A DNA stretch of 26,736 bases from VFMC01 sp031400715 (GCA_031400715.1 JANNQK010000230.1:1-26736); one strand, 5' to 3'; numbered from the stretch's first letter, positions 1 through 7,276 are shown. Made by a program: numbers and translations. The notes: generated from the letters alone by a model not told the origin.

Positions 1-1
1 C

Positions 2-754
2 CCCACCCCTCGGGCCGGTTGCGCGGCCCCCCCCGGGCGGCACAACTCCCCGCCGGCCGCGGCGACAACCTGGGCCGCCGCGGCCGCTGGATGCGCCGAT
101 GATGCAACCGGCGCGACGATCGACGAACCGTCGGTGATCACGCTGGCAGCGTCGGTCGACGTGGCTGCTGCGACGGTTCCGGCGACCACGCCTCCAACGC
201 TGGCACCTCCTGCACCTCCGATGACGGAGGCCCCACCTGTGACCGTGCCGATCGATGCCGGCGCGATGTTGCAGGCGTCGCTCGACTCGCTGGCCACCGG
301 ATACCACTTCCGTACGTCTGTGGCCGTGGGTGGCACCGAAGTGCTCGTCGCCGAAGGAGACAGGGTGGGCGACGGCACGAGACTCACCATCTGGTCGAAC
401 GGCACCAGCGTGGCCTACGTGATCACACCGGCCGGAAGTTGGGTGTTCCCCGAGGGCGGCGAGTGGGAGGCGCTCGACAGTCCTCCCGCGACCACCGACC
501 CGCTGGTCGCACTGCGCACACCCTCGGCCGTGAGCGGCATCAGCACCGACGGGGTGGCGGCGACGATCGTGGCAACCGTGGCCGCGAACACCCTCGGCGT
601 GCCATCCGATGGCATGGCCGACGTGCGGGTGACGGTGAACGGCCCGGTGCTGTCGGAGATCGCCTACGAGGCGTCGGTCGATGGCCAGACCGCAAGCGTC
701 CGTTCGACCTTTGGCGCCGTGGTCGATCCGACCGCGGTGACACCGCCGATCTGA
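2..754 (+). CDS. Putative LolA/LppX-like lipoprotein, 5' partial
   Basis: The reading frame is open from base 2 to the stop at 752-754 and has no start codon before the GTG at 134, so the true start probably lies left of the window. In this frame an Ala-rich stretch ends in A-A-G-C with Cys at 92-94, which fits a lipobox. It is followed by Asp/Ala/Thr-rich residues and a Pro/Thr linker ending near base 240, the usual order for an actinobacterial lipoprotein. The rest (about bases 258-750) looks like beta-strand repeats with a W-V-F-P/G-E-W pattern and the D-P-L-x-x-L pattern that I associate with LolA/LppX-LprG-type carriers of lipophilic molecules. That family call is inference from pattern only. 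The C8 run at 27-34 sits near the window edge and could hide a frame error. A shorter form starting at GTG 134 would lack any export signal. Confidence 0.6.
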   Translation, partial: PTPRAGCAAPPGRHNSPPAAATTWAAAAAGCADDATGATIDEPSVITLAASVDVAAATVPATTPPTLAPPAPPMTEAPPVTVPIDAGAMLQASLDSLATGYHFRTSVAVGGTEVLVAEGDRVGDGTRLTIWSNGTSVAYVITPAGSWVFPEGGEWEALDSPPATTDPLVALRTPSAVSGISTDGVAATIVATVAANTLGVPSDGMADVRVTVNGPVLSEIAYEASVDGQTASVRSTFGAVVDPTAVTPPI

Positions 755-786
755 GGACTCGGCCGCTCCAACCACGTCCGGCTCAG

Positions 787-800
787 GCGGCTCGTGCCGC
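787..800 (+). terminator. Small GC hairpin after the lipoprotein gene
   Basis: GCGGC and GCCGC arms of 5 bp enclose a TCGT tetraloop, 33 bp past the lipoprotein stop. There is no T tract. It could terminate the upstream transcript or simply be chance in GC-rich DNA. Confidence 0.25.
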
Positions 801-878
801 GCGACACTGCGCCACACGTGACGAGCGTCCCGTGGGGTTGGCGGTTCTCCGACGACGTCGCCCATTACCCTCCTCGTC

Positions 879-1829
879 GTGGAACCAACTTGGCTCGGCG
901 CGGCGCGCGTGTTGTTCGTGGCCGGCAAGGGCGGCGTCGGGTCGAGCACGGTCGCGGCGGCGCTGGCGTTGTTGGGCGCGCGCAACGGCGCCGATGTGCT
1001 GCTCGCATCGGTGGATGGCAAGCCCGGCCTCGGCCCACTCCTCGGCGGCAAGTCCCTCACCAAGGACGAGCAGTTGCTGCGCACCTTTGCGGCCAGTGGC
1101 GGCCGAGTGCGGGCTCGCGCCATCCCGCCCGATCAGGCGTTCGGCGACTACCTGGAACTCAGAGGCGTCGGCGGGCTGCTTCGCCGCGCCGCCTCGGCTG
1201 CATCCCTCGACATGGTGGCTGCGTCGACGCCAGGACTGGAGCATCTCCTCGTTCTGGGCAAGATCAAAGAGCTCGAGCGCACCAAGGCCGCCGACCTCAT
1301 CATCGTCGACGCCCCTCCGGCCGGTCACGCGGCCCCCTTCATCCGAGCGGCGAGCGCGCTGCAGGACGTGGTCGCCAGCGGTCCGGTGCGACAGCAGGCC
1401 GACGAGGTCGCCGAGATGCTCGCCGATCATCAGCGATCGCAGGCGTTGCTCGTCACGCTCGCCGAGGAGACGCCGGTGAACGAGTTGATCGAGTTGGCCT
1501 GCGACGTCGACGAGCGGTTGGGCCTCGCGTTGGCGCCATTGGTGATCAACGCCTGCTGGCCCGACCGCCCCGAGCTCGAGCTGACGCCGGCCGCGGCGGC
1601 CAAACGCAGCGGTACATCGTTGTCGACCGCCGACAAGGCGGCCCTCACGTCGTCGAGCCGATACGGCTGGGCACGCCTGCAGGTGCAACGTGAGCAGCTC
1701 GCACGACTCGACGAGCTGCTGCCGTTGCCCCGCATCGTGTTGCCCAAACTCACCGTCTCGCGACTCACGTCGGTCGACCTCGACGTGCTCGTCGAGGCGC
1801 TGGCGGTCGAGCCGGAGCGGCCACGATGA
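879..1829 (+). CDS. ArsA/Get3-type ATPase, first subunit (Rv3679/BagA-like), P-loop lysine lost
   Basis: This is a 316-residue member of the ArsA/Get3 group of the SIMIBI P-loop ATPases. The order of motifs matches mycobacterial Rv3679: an N-terminal P-loop at residues 16-24, a T-P-G-L-E-H-L-L-V-L-G-K-I-K-E segment near 117-131, the switch-II motif DAPPAGH at 144-150, and a conserved S-G-P-V-R-Q-Q-A-D stretch near 167. The P-loop reads G-K-G-G-V-G-S-S-T. The signature lysine of deviant Walker A proteins (K17) is kept, but the second, canonical lysine is Ser22 (codon 942-944). The GTG start places the P-loop at the usual distance from the N-terminus. The stop overlaps the start of the next gene by four bases (ATGA), so the two are translationally coupled and probably form a heteromeric complex. 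In M. tuberculosis the pair is described as Get3-like. The client or substrate here is unknown. Confidence 0.85.
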   Translation: MEPTWLGAARVLFVAGKGGVGSSTVAAALALLGARNGADVLLASVDGKPGLGPLLGGKSLTKDEQLLRTFAASGGRVRARAIPPDQAFGDYLELRGVGGLLRRAASAASLDMVAASTPGLEHLLVLGKIKELERTKAADLIIVDAPPAGHAAPFIRAASALQDVVASGPVRQQADEVAEMLADHQRSQALLVTLAEETPVNELIELACDVDERLGLALAPLVINACWPDRPELELTPAAAAKRSGTSLSTADKAALTSSSRYGWARLQVQREQLARLDELLPLPRIVLPKLTVSRLTSVDLDVLVEALAVEPERPR

Positions 1830-2914
1830 CGGTCCGCCGGATCGGAGCACCGCTCGCGCACCTGCTCGACAGCGCCAACCTGCTCGTCACGTGCGGGCCG
1901 GGAGGTGTCGGCAAGACCACCACTGCAGCAGCCCTCGGGCTCGCTGCGGCTCGCTCCGGACGCCGGGTGGTCGTGGTGACCATCGATCCGGCCAAGCGAC
2001 TGGCCGATGCCCTCGGCATCGCCGCAGCGGGATCGAACCAACCACACCTCGTCGCCGATGCGGTCAGCGGGCCGGGTTCGTTCTCCGCGCTCATGCTCGA
2101 CGCAGAGAAGACCTTCGACCAGCTCATCCGAGATCGTGCTGGCGACGCGGCGGAGTCGATCCTGAGCAACGGCGTGTACCGCAGCATCGCCGGCTCGCTC
2201 GCCGGCGCGCAGGAGTACATGGCGATCGAACGACTGCATCAGCTGCATCACAGCGGCGACTACGACCTCGTCGTGATCGACACCCCGCCGTCACGACACG
2301 CGATCGACATCCTCGAGGCTCCCGACCGATTGGTGAAGTTCCTGTCGAACCCGGTGTATCGCGCACTCACGATCCCGTCTCGATCGTTCGCCAAGGTGAC
2401 CAACGCTGCGTCGGGCGCGTTCTTGTGGACGGTGAAGCGCCTCGCCGGACCGAAGATCGTGGAGGAGACGATCGAGTTCTTCCGCTCGATCTCGGGTCTC
2501 GAAGCCGGGCTTCGCACGCGAGCCGCCGAGATGTCAGCGCTGCTGCGCTCGGACGACACCGCGTTCGTGCTGGTCTCGAGCCCGCGGGCCGAGGCGATCG
2601 ACGAGGCCGGCTTTCTGGCAACCGCACTCCATGACGGCGGCTTCCGGCTCGGAGGTGTCGTGGTGAACCTCGTGCATCCGCTGCCGCCGAATCTGCACAT
2701 CGACGACGCGCTCCTCGACGAGATCACGGGTCCCCTTGCCGAGCAGATCGCGTACCACCGCGAGCTCACGTTGCTCGCTCAGGGCGAACGCAACGAACTC
2801 GAGTCGCTGTTCGCGTTGGCGAACGGCGCACCGGTGTGCGAAGTTCCGTTGCTCGACCACGACGTCCACGACGTGGACGCCCTGATCGAGCTGGGCGGCG
2901 TGCTGGTCGATTGA
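1826..2914 (+). CDS. ArsA/Get3-type ATPase, second subunit (Rv3680/BagB-like)
   Basis: This 362-residue partner of the preceding ATPase has an intact deviant Walker A motif, GPGGVGKTT at residues 24-32 with Lys30. It also has a T-I-D-P-A-K-R-L strand-loop at 52-59 and switch II DTPPSRHA at 152-159, followed by I-D-I-L-E-A-P-D-R-L. Order and spacing match Mycobacterium Rv3680. In the ArsA/Get3 family ATP binding and hydrolysis at the dimer interface drive capture and release of a client: metalloid anions via ArsB in ArsA, tail-anchored proteins in Get3. No arsenite transporter or arsenic regulator lies nearby, so arsenic resistance is unlikely. Because the first subunit lacks the P-loop lysine, this subunit may supply most of the ATPase activity of the pair (inference). 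The ATG overlaps the upstream stop. Confidence 0.9.
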   Translation: MTVRRIGAPLAHLLDSANLLVTCGPGGVGKTTTAAALGLAAARSGRRVVVVTIDPAKRLADALGIAAAGSNQPHLVADAVSGPGSFSALMLDAEKTFDQLIRDRAGDAAESILSNGVYRSIAGSLAGAQEYMAIERLHQLHHSGDYDLVVIDTPPSRHAIDILEAPDRLVKFLSNPVYRALTIPSRSFAKVTNAASGAFLWTVKRLAGPKIVEETIEFFRSISGLEAGLRTRAAEMSALLRSDDTAFVLVSSPRAEAIDEAGFLATALHDGGFRLGGVVVNLVHPLPPNLHIDDALLDEITGPLAEQIAYHRELTLLAQGERNELESLFALANGAPVCEVPLLDHDVHDVDALIELGGVLVD

Positions 2915-2926
2915 ACCGGCCGGTTC
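2913..2926. other. 14-bp perfect palindrome between convergent genes
   Basis: GAACCGGCCGGTTC overlaps the stop codon of the second ATPase and lies in the 45-bp gap before the end of the minus-strand DsbA gene. It has no loop, so it is a poor hairpin. A protein-binding site or a chance palindrome is equally possible. Confidence 0.3.
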
Positions 2927-2959
2927 GATGTCACCGAATCCGTCTCGCGAGATCGGGCG

Positions 2960-3571
2960 TCAGACGACCGGGGTGAAGTCGGGCCCCACGGTACGGGTTC
3001 GCTTGAGCTCCCAGAACCCGCCGACGGTCGCAGCCATGGAGACGCCGTCCCACAGACGCAAGCCCTGTTCGATGGGGAGGCGACGACTGATCACCGGCCC
3101 GAAGAAGCCGACCCGCTGGCCGGAGTGGTCGTCGAACGCGAGGATGGGTGTGCCGACGTCCTTGCCGGTGAGCGACAGGCCATCATCCATCGAGGCGCGG
3201 ATGACCGTGTCCCACTTTTCGTCGTCGAATGCTGCGGCGTACGAGGTGTCGAGCCCGGCCTCGGCCAACAGTTCGGCCGCGGTCGTCGAACGCTCCTGTC
3301 GATGGTGGATGTGCTCGCCGTACACGGTGTAGAGCCCGCCGAGCGGTGCGTTGCCCTCGCCGGCGCGCACCGCCTCGAGCACCCGGAGCAGGCCATGGGT
3401 GTACACGACCGTCTCGTAGAAGGGGGAGTCGGGCTGCACGTCGTTCTTGAACTTCAGGCTGATGGGGTGCCACACCACATCGAGGTCACGATGGGGAGCG
3501 ATGTCGTTCACCCATCGCGAGGTGAGCCAGCACCACGGACAAGCAGGGTCGATCCAGAACTCGAGCTTCAC
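2960..3571 (-). CDS. DsbA-family protein, mycothiol-dependent nitroreductase-like
   Basis: The product is 203 residues with a thioredoxin-fold active site CPWC at residues 11-14, inside W-I-D-P-A-C-P-W-C-W-L-T-S-R-W, and the cis-proline loop D-V-G-T-P at 138-142. The C-terminal F-F-G-P-V (156-160) and F-W-E-L-K-R-T-R-T (186-194) segments match mycobacterial Rv2466c, a cytosolic mycothiol-dependent nitroreductase that also activates nitro prodrugs. There is no signal peptide, so it acts in the cytoplasm. The likely role is mycothiol-linked thiol-disulfide chemistry or electrophile reduction under oxidative stress. The GTG start is supported by a strong Shine-Dalgarno site nine bases upstream. 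The gene lies 80 bp downstream of the PNPOx-like gene on the same strand and could be read from the same transcript. Confidence 0.85.
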   Translation of the reverse strand: MKLEFWIDPACPWCWLTSRWVNDIAPHRDLDVVWHPISLKFKNDVQPDSPFYETVVYTHGLLRVLEAVRAGEGNAPLGGLYTVYGEHIHHRQERSTTAAELLAEAGLDTSYAAAFDDEKWDTVIRASMDDGLSLTGKDVGTPILAFDDHSGQRVGFFGPVISRRLPIEQGLRLWDGVSMAATVGGFWELKRTRTVGPDFTPVV

Positions 3572-3580
3572 GGGGGGTTG

Positions 3581-3586
3581 CCTCCT
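3581..3586 (-). promoter_or_regulatory. Shine-Dalgarno site of the DsbA-family gene
   Basis: AGGAGG on the minus strand, nine bases before the GTG at 3571, decides that start. It is one of the few strong ribosome binding sites in the window. Confidence 0.75.
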
Positions 3587-3651
3587 GGCGGAACGTCGAT
3601 CGATCGTCGCCCGGATGGTCGGCCGATGTGAACACGATCTCCAACCGGGGT

Positions 3652-4137
3652 TCAGTCAGATTTCTTCCAGGTGAGGAGCTCACCCTGCCCCGACATCAAC
3701 AACGATCCCGGCATCACCCGCAACCGGTAGGGCTCCAACCGCAGGATGCCGAAGTTCTCTGACTCGGGCGACGACCACCCCGGGATGATCGCGGGGTCGT
3801 ACCCGACGGGCGCCGGACCTTCGGCGAACCGGCGCCAACCGGTGGCGCGAGAGTGCGGATCGGTCTCCCACGCCGTGGCGCAATCGGCGGTGCACGTGTC
3901 CTGATCGGACGCCCAGTAGGTGAGCGAGACCCTGGACTCGTGGGCCAGGTCGGTGGCCTTGGCCGACAGCGGAGACGTGGCGACCCATCCGGTCACTCGA
4001 TCTCCCTCGAGCTCCCAGATCGGATGCAGAACTCTCGTCCTCGGTGCGCCCGACGCATGGGTGGTGGCGACGGTGCACCACACGATGCGATGCGCCATCT
4101 GGACGAACGCGGGAGCGACGACGGACAATGAGGCCAT
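3652..4137 (-). CDS. PNPOx-fold (pyridoxamine 5'-phosphate oxidase-like) protein
   Basis: The product is 161 residues. The start is set at the ATG at 4137 because the protein begins there in the usual way for this family, with an L-S-V-x-A-P-A-F-V-x-M-A-H-R-I-V-W-C-T-V-A-T segment. Any longer reading would only be antisense to the acetyltransferase. The R-T-R-V-L-H-P-I-W-E motif at 33-42 and W-V-A-T-S-P-L-S-A-K-A at 51-61 are the flavin- or F420-binding strand region of the split-barrel fold. Actinobacterial relatives bind FMN, F420 or haem, and the cofactor cannot be decided here. Five acidic or cysteine residues lie in D-T-C-T-A-D-C (80-86), of unknown meaning. The start codon overlaps that of the divergent GNAT gene by two bases. 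Confidence 0.8.
   Translation of the reverse strand: MASLSVVAPAFVQMAHRIVWCTVATTHASGAPRTRVLHPIWELEGDRVTGWVATSPLSAKATDLAHESRVSLTYWASDQDTCTADCATAWETDPHSRATGWRRFAEGPAPVGYDPAIIPGWSSPESENFGILRLEPYRLRVMPGSLLMSGQGELLTWKKSD
4124..4129 (+). promoter_or_regulatory. Candidate -10 box of the GNAT gene
   Basis: GACAAT matches TATAAT at four of six positions and ends six bases before the ATG at 4136. Transcription from it would start at or near the start codon (leaderless). A weak -35, TGGACG at 4100-4105, lies 18 bp upstream. It falls inside the PNPOx coding sequence. Confidence 0.35.
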
Positions 4138-4654
4138 GACGTCCGAACGTAGCTCCCCGGCGAATGCCGCCGCGACGCATGTCGACGTGCATGAGGCCGG
4201 CCTCGCCGAGATCGTCGCGGCGGGCCGCTTGGTGCGGGCCGGGCTGGCCGAGCATTGGGGATCGGTCGACGCCTCCCTCAATCACGATCTCGCGAACCTC
4301 GCCGCGGCCTACCCCACCGGCCGCACGCTCGTGGCGGTCGATCACGTCGGTCGGGTCGTCGGTACGGGAACCGTCGTGCCACGCGACGACTACGACGTCG
4401 AGGTGGTGCGGATGTCGGTGGCGGCCGAACTGCGCGGCACCGGTGTCGGCCGACAGATTCTCGATGCACTGATCGACATCGCCGCGGGGTGGGGGGCGCA
4501 GCGTGTGGTGCTCGAGACGACGGCGGCATGGACGGCGACCGTGGCGTTCTACGAGCGATGCGGATTCCGGGTCACGCGCTACGTCGACGGTGACTTCGGC
4601 CGCGATGCGTGGTTCGAGCGACGTCTCGGCGAACCCGGCCCCGGCCCGGCGTAG
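4136..4654 (+). CDS. GNAT-family N-acetyltransferase
   Basis: This is a 172-residue single-domain GNAT. The acetyl-CoA pyrophosphate-binding loop is R-G-T-G-V-G at residues 100-105, preceded by V-E-V-V-R-M-S-V (88-95). Motif B is seen as L-E-T-T near 126-129 and A-F-Y-E-R-C-G-F at 137-144. The substrate is not predictable; amines of small molecules or protein N-termini are typical for the superfamily. The ATG at 4136 is chosen because the fold begins about 15 residues later. An upstream GTG-type extension would run through the antisense PNPOx gene. The gene converges on, and overlaps by 76 bp, the WYL regulator gene, and its last residues (G-E-P-G-P-G-P-A) lie in that overlap. Confidence 0.85.
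   Translation: MTSERSSPANAAATHVDVHEAGLAEIVAAGRLVRAGLAEHWGSVDASLNHDLANLAAAYPTGRTLVAVDHVGRVVGTGTVVPRDDYDVEVVRMSVAAELRGTGVGRQILDALIDIAAGWGAQRVVLETTAAWTATVAFYERCGFRVTRYVDGDFGRDAWFERRLGEPGPGPA
4146..4151 (-). promoter_or_regulatory. Candidate -10 box of the PNPOx-like gene
   Basis: TACGTT on the minus strand fits the actinobacterial TANNNT -10 pattern and ends eight bases before the ATG at 4137, which again predicts a leaderless mRNA. It lies inside the GNAT coding sequence, because the two start codons overlap. Confidence 0.3.
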
Positions 4655-5595
4655 ACCGCCGTCAGCTCACCAGCGATGCGCACGAGCTCGTGGCGGACCT
4701 CCGGCGGGTCGAGCACCTCCACCGCAGAGCCGAAGCCCGCGACCTCGCCGGCGATCTGGCGGGCGCCATGCGCACGGATCTCCACCTCGATCCGTCCATC
4801 GGGCGCTGCCGCGCCGATCTGCAGACGTGTCCCCAACAGGTACCGCACGATGTTCAGCGACTCGGCCTGCACCAGGGCGCGCACGCGCAGTGGCATCCTC
4901 ATCCGATCCACCTCGTCGGCGATCGCCTGCCACGCCTCGGACAGGTTGAAACCCGCCGGTCGTTCAGCGGGTTGCCCGGTGGGTCGCAACGACGTGATCC
5001 GGTCGACGCGGAAGGTTCGTTGGCCCGCCTGCGTGTGGGCGACGAGGTACCAACTCGTCCCCTTTGCCGCGAGGCCCAACGGCTCCACCACGCGCTCGGT
5101 CGACTCACCGGTGCGCGATCGATACCCGAGGAGCACCTGCGACGACTCCACCACCGCCTGCTGGACGGCTTCCAGCTGGTCGGGAACCGGACGTGCGCCC
5201 CCACTGTCGTCGCCCCAACCCCAGCGATCGACGACGATCGACGCCGACGCCTGTTCGGCGGCGGCTCGGAACTGTTCGGGCAGCGCCCGCACGAGCTTGC
5301 GGAGGGCCGCTCGCAGGTCGGGTGTCGTCCCTGCTGAGGGTCCGGCCACCAGGAACAAGGCCCGCGCCTCGGCCGAGGTGAGCCCACTGAGATCGGTGCG
5401 CCCACCTCCGGCCAGGCGGTACCCGCCTCCCCGACCCTGCTGCGAGTACACGGGGAGGCCGGCCATGCCGAGCGCATCGAGGTCGCGGCGAGCGGTTCGC
5501 GAGCTGATCTCCAGTTCGCTCGCCACCTCGTCGGCGGTCACCTGGCCGCGCTGCTGGAGCATCAGCAGGATCGCCACGAGTCGGTCGGCTCTCAT
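4579..5595 (-). CDS. HTH-WYL transcriptional regulator (YafY/PafC-type)
   Basis: The product is 338 residues. Residues 1-60 form a winged HTH of the HTH_11 type: M-R-A-D-R-L-V-A-I-L-L-M-L-Q, then L-E-I-S-S-R-T-A-R-R-D-L-D-A-L as recognition helix and G-R-G-G-G-Y-R-L as wing. The WYL domain includes S-W-Y-L-V-A-H at 181-187 and F-R-V-D-R-I at 195-200, followed by a WCX-like C-terminus. WYL proteins sense ligands such as nucleic acid or small effectors; the ligand here is unknown. The ATG at 5595 is the natural family N-terminus. The gene is divergent from the TIGR03086 gene, 63 bp apart, so it probably regulates that gene and itself. The last 24 codons overlap the convergent GNAT gene and encode a basic tail (S-P-R-R-R-S-N-H-A-S-R-P-K) beyond the usual end of the fold. 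Confidence 0.88.
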   Translation of the reverse strand: MRADRLVAILLMLQQRGQVTADEVASELEISSRTARRDLDALGMAGLPVYSQQGRGGGYRLAGGGRTDLSGLTSAEARALFLVAGPSAGTTPDLRAALRKLVRALPEQFRAAAEQASASIVVDRWGWGDDSGGARPVPDQLEAVQQAVVESSQVLLGYRSRTGESTERVVEPLGLAAKGTSWYLVAHTQAGQRTFRVDRITSLRPTGQPAERPAGFNLSEAWQAIADEVDRMRMPLRVRALVQAESLNIVRYLLGTRLQIGAAAPDGRIEVEIRAHGARQIAGEVAGFGSAVEVLDPPEVRHELVRIAGELTAVYAGPGPGSPRRRSNHASRPKSPST

Positions 5596-5658
5596 ACCAC
5601 CGATCTTTCCATCTGAACCGGCCATGACGTGTCCGGTTTGAAGACGATCGTGGGGGAC

Positions 5659-6381
5659 ATGACCAACGACATCACCTCCATGACCACTTCCACCGTCTCC
5701 GACGAGATGGCCATCCATGCGCAGATCGACGCCGCACCGCTTCCCGCCGACGATCCTCGGCGCTGGTTCGCCCATGCGGTCGCAACGGCTGGCGCCACCA
5801 TCGCCGCCGTCGCCGACGATCAGCTCACCCTGAGCACCCCATGCGCCGACTACGACGTGCGCGGCATGCTCGGGCACCTGGTGGCGGTGATGCATCGCGT
5901 CGCCACCGTCGGTGCCGGCGGCAGTCCCTTCGACGTGCCGCAGCTGGTCGAGCTCGGCGATGGCGCCACCGTGAACGACTGGAGTGATGCCTGGAGCGAC
6001 GCTGCGCACCGTGTGCAGGAGGTGTGGACAGAAGACGTGCTCGACCACCTGATCACCTTGCCCTGGGCTCAGCTGCCGGGCAGGGTGACGATGGCGATCT
6101 ACACCAACGAGGTCACGGTGCACACCTGGGATCTCGCGACCGCCACCGGTCTGTCGCCGAGCTGGCATCAGCCCACGCTCGCCCAGGCCTACGAGGCCAT
6201 CCGCATCGGCCTGCCGGCCGAAGGTCGCACTGCCAGCTTCGACGCGGCGATCGCACAGATGGACGAGTCGGTTCGCGACCAGGTCGCCGACGAGGGCGCG
6301 CCCTTCGCCGAGTTGGTCGAGGTGCCGGCCGATGCCCCGTTGATCGATCGTCTCGTCGCTTGGAACGGCCGCCGCCCCTGA
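5659..6381 (+). CDS. TIGR03086 family metal-binding protein (mycothiol-dependent DinB/maleylpyruvate-isomerase-like)
   Basis: The product is 240 residues. Family landmarks are L-S-T-P-C-A-D-Y-D-V-R-G-M-L-G-H-L-V (58-75, with the metal-ligand candidate His73) and N-E-V-T-V-H-T-W-D-L-A-T-A-T-G in the second half, with a further conserved His. Members share the DinB four-helix bundle that binds a divalent metal and use mycothiol as thiol cofactor in maleylpyruvate isomerase; the substrate here is unknown. The start at 5659 follows a G-rich element (5652-5657) that is close to the ATG. An ATG at 5680 is possible, and GTG 5629 is less likely. It is divergent from a WYL regulator, a common pairing for small DinB-like enzymes. 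Confidence 0.8.
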   Translation: MTNDITSMTTSTVSDEMAIHAQIDAAPLPADDPRRWFAHAVATAGATIAAVADDQLTLSTPCADYDVRGMLGHLVAVMHRVATVGAGGSPFDVPQLVELGDGATVNDWSDAWSDAAHRVQEVWTEDVLDHLITLPWAQLPGRVTMAIYTNEVTVHTWDLATATGLSPSWHQPTLAQAYEAIRIGLPAEGRTASFDAAIAQMDESVRDQVADEGAPFAELVEVPADAPLIDRLVAWNGRRP

Positions 6382-6397
6382 CGATGCGGCCCGCCCG

Positions 6398-6450
6398 GCG
6401 TTCTGGTCGCGAGCCCGCCCATGCCCCGAAGCGAATCGCGACCAGAACGC
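6398..6450. repeat. 15-bp inverted repeat hairpin, copy 1 of the crotonase-flanking pair
   Basis: GCGTTCTGGTCGCGA at 6398-6412 pairs perfectly with its complement at 6436-6450 across a 23-base loop. It starts 17 bp after the TIGR03086 stop and ends 16 bp before the crotonase ATG. It may terminate the first gene, act as an operator of the second, or be a REP-like mobile hairpin. The same arm sequence recurs at 7277-7326. Confidence 0.75.
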
Positions 6451-6466
6451 GGGGTAGACACGCGTC

Positions 6467-7270
6467 ATGCCTCAACCGAATGAATCCGAACGCACGCATA
6501 CGGTCACCACCGAAGCACTCGAGGGCGGGGTGTGGGTGGTCACCATCTGCCGCCCCGAAGTCCGCAACGCGGTGGATGGACCGACCGCAGCTGCACTGGC
6601 CGACGCCTTCCGCGAGTTCGAGCGTCGCGACGATCTGCCGGTGGCCGTGCTCACCGGTGCCGAGGGAACGTTCTGCGCCGGCGCCGACCTGAAAGCGGTG
6701 AGCACGGGCAACGGCAACCGGGTGGAGGCAGACGTGTCGTTGGACGGCCCGATGGGTCCCACCCGGATGCTGCTGTCGAAACCGGTGATCGCCGCTGTCG
6801 AAGGACACGCCGTCGCTGGCGGGCTCGAGCTCGCGGCGTGGTGCGACCTGCGCGTGGCAGCCGACGACGCCGTGTTCGGCGTGTACTGCCGCCGGTGGGG
6901 CGTGCCGCTGGTCGACGGTGGCACGGTGCGGCTGAGCCGGTTGCTGGGGCACAGCCACGCCCTCGACCTGATCCTCACCGGCCGTGGCGTCAGCGGCGAC
7001 GAAGCGCTCCGCATGGGGCTGGCCAACCGGCTCGTGGCTCGCGGCGGGGCGCTCGCCGCGGCGGTCGATCTCGCACGTCAGATCGCGTCGTTCCCGCAGC
7101 AGTGCATGCGCGGTGACCGCGCCTCCAGCTACGACCAGTGGTCCCTGCCGCTCAGCGCCGCACTCGCCCGTGAAACCGAGTTGGGGATCGCCACCATCCG
7201 CTCGGGCGAGACCGTGGCTGGAGCCCAGCGCTTCGCCAACGGAGCTGGGCGCCACGGTTCGTTCGGCTGA
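6467..7270 (+). CDS. Crotonase/enoyl-CoA hydratase family protein
   Basis: The product is 267 residues with the crotonase fold. The oxyanion-hole strand is F-C-A-G-A-D-L at 69-75 and the second oxyanion segment is V-E-G-H-A-V-A-G-G-L-E-L-A at 111-123. Glu121 aligns with Glu144 of rat enoyl-CoA hydratase. The second catalytic Glu (Glu164 in rat, exactly 20 residues later) is Cys141 here, within V-Y-C-R-R-W-G-V-P-L-V-D-G-G-T-V-R-L. From memory, a C-R-R-W-G-V-P motif is shared by a broad bacterial subgroup, so the protein is probably not a classical hydratase. Isomerase, hydrolase or another CoA-thioester reaction is possible. ATG 6467 is preceded by TAGACA at 6455-6460, a weak -10 that would give a leaderless message. 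No other beta-oxidation genes are near. Confidence 0.88.
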   Translation: MPQPNESERTHTVTTEALEGGVWVVTICRPEVRNAVDGPTAAALADAFREFERRDDLPVAVLTGAEGTFCAGADLKAVSTGNGNRVEADVSLDGPMGPTRMLLSKPVIAAVEGHAVAGGLELAAWCDLRVAADDAVFGVYCRRWGVPLVDGGTVRLSRLLGHSHALDLILTGRGVSGDEALRMGLANRLVARGGALAAAVDLARQIASFPQQCMRGDRASSYDQWSLPLSAALARETELGIATIRSGETVAGAQRFANGAGRHGSFG

Positions 7271-7276
7271 TCGAAT

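Noticed and set aside
879..2914. Arsenic resistance operon
   Set aside because: The ATPases are ArsA-like, but no arsB, acr3, arsR, arsC or arsD gene lies next to them. The pair matches the Rv3679/Rv3680 type instead.
5596..6468. N-terminal extension of the WYL regulator frame
   Set aside because: The extra residues are antisense to the TIGR03086 gene. The HTH domain begins naturally at the ATG at 5595.
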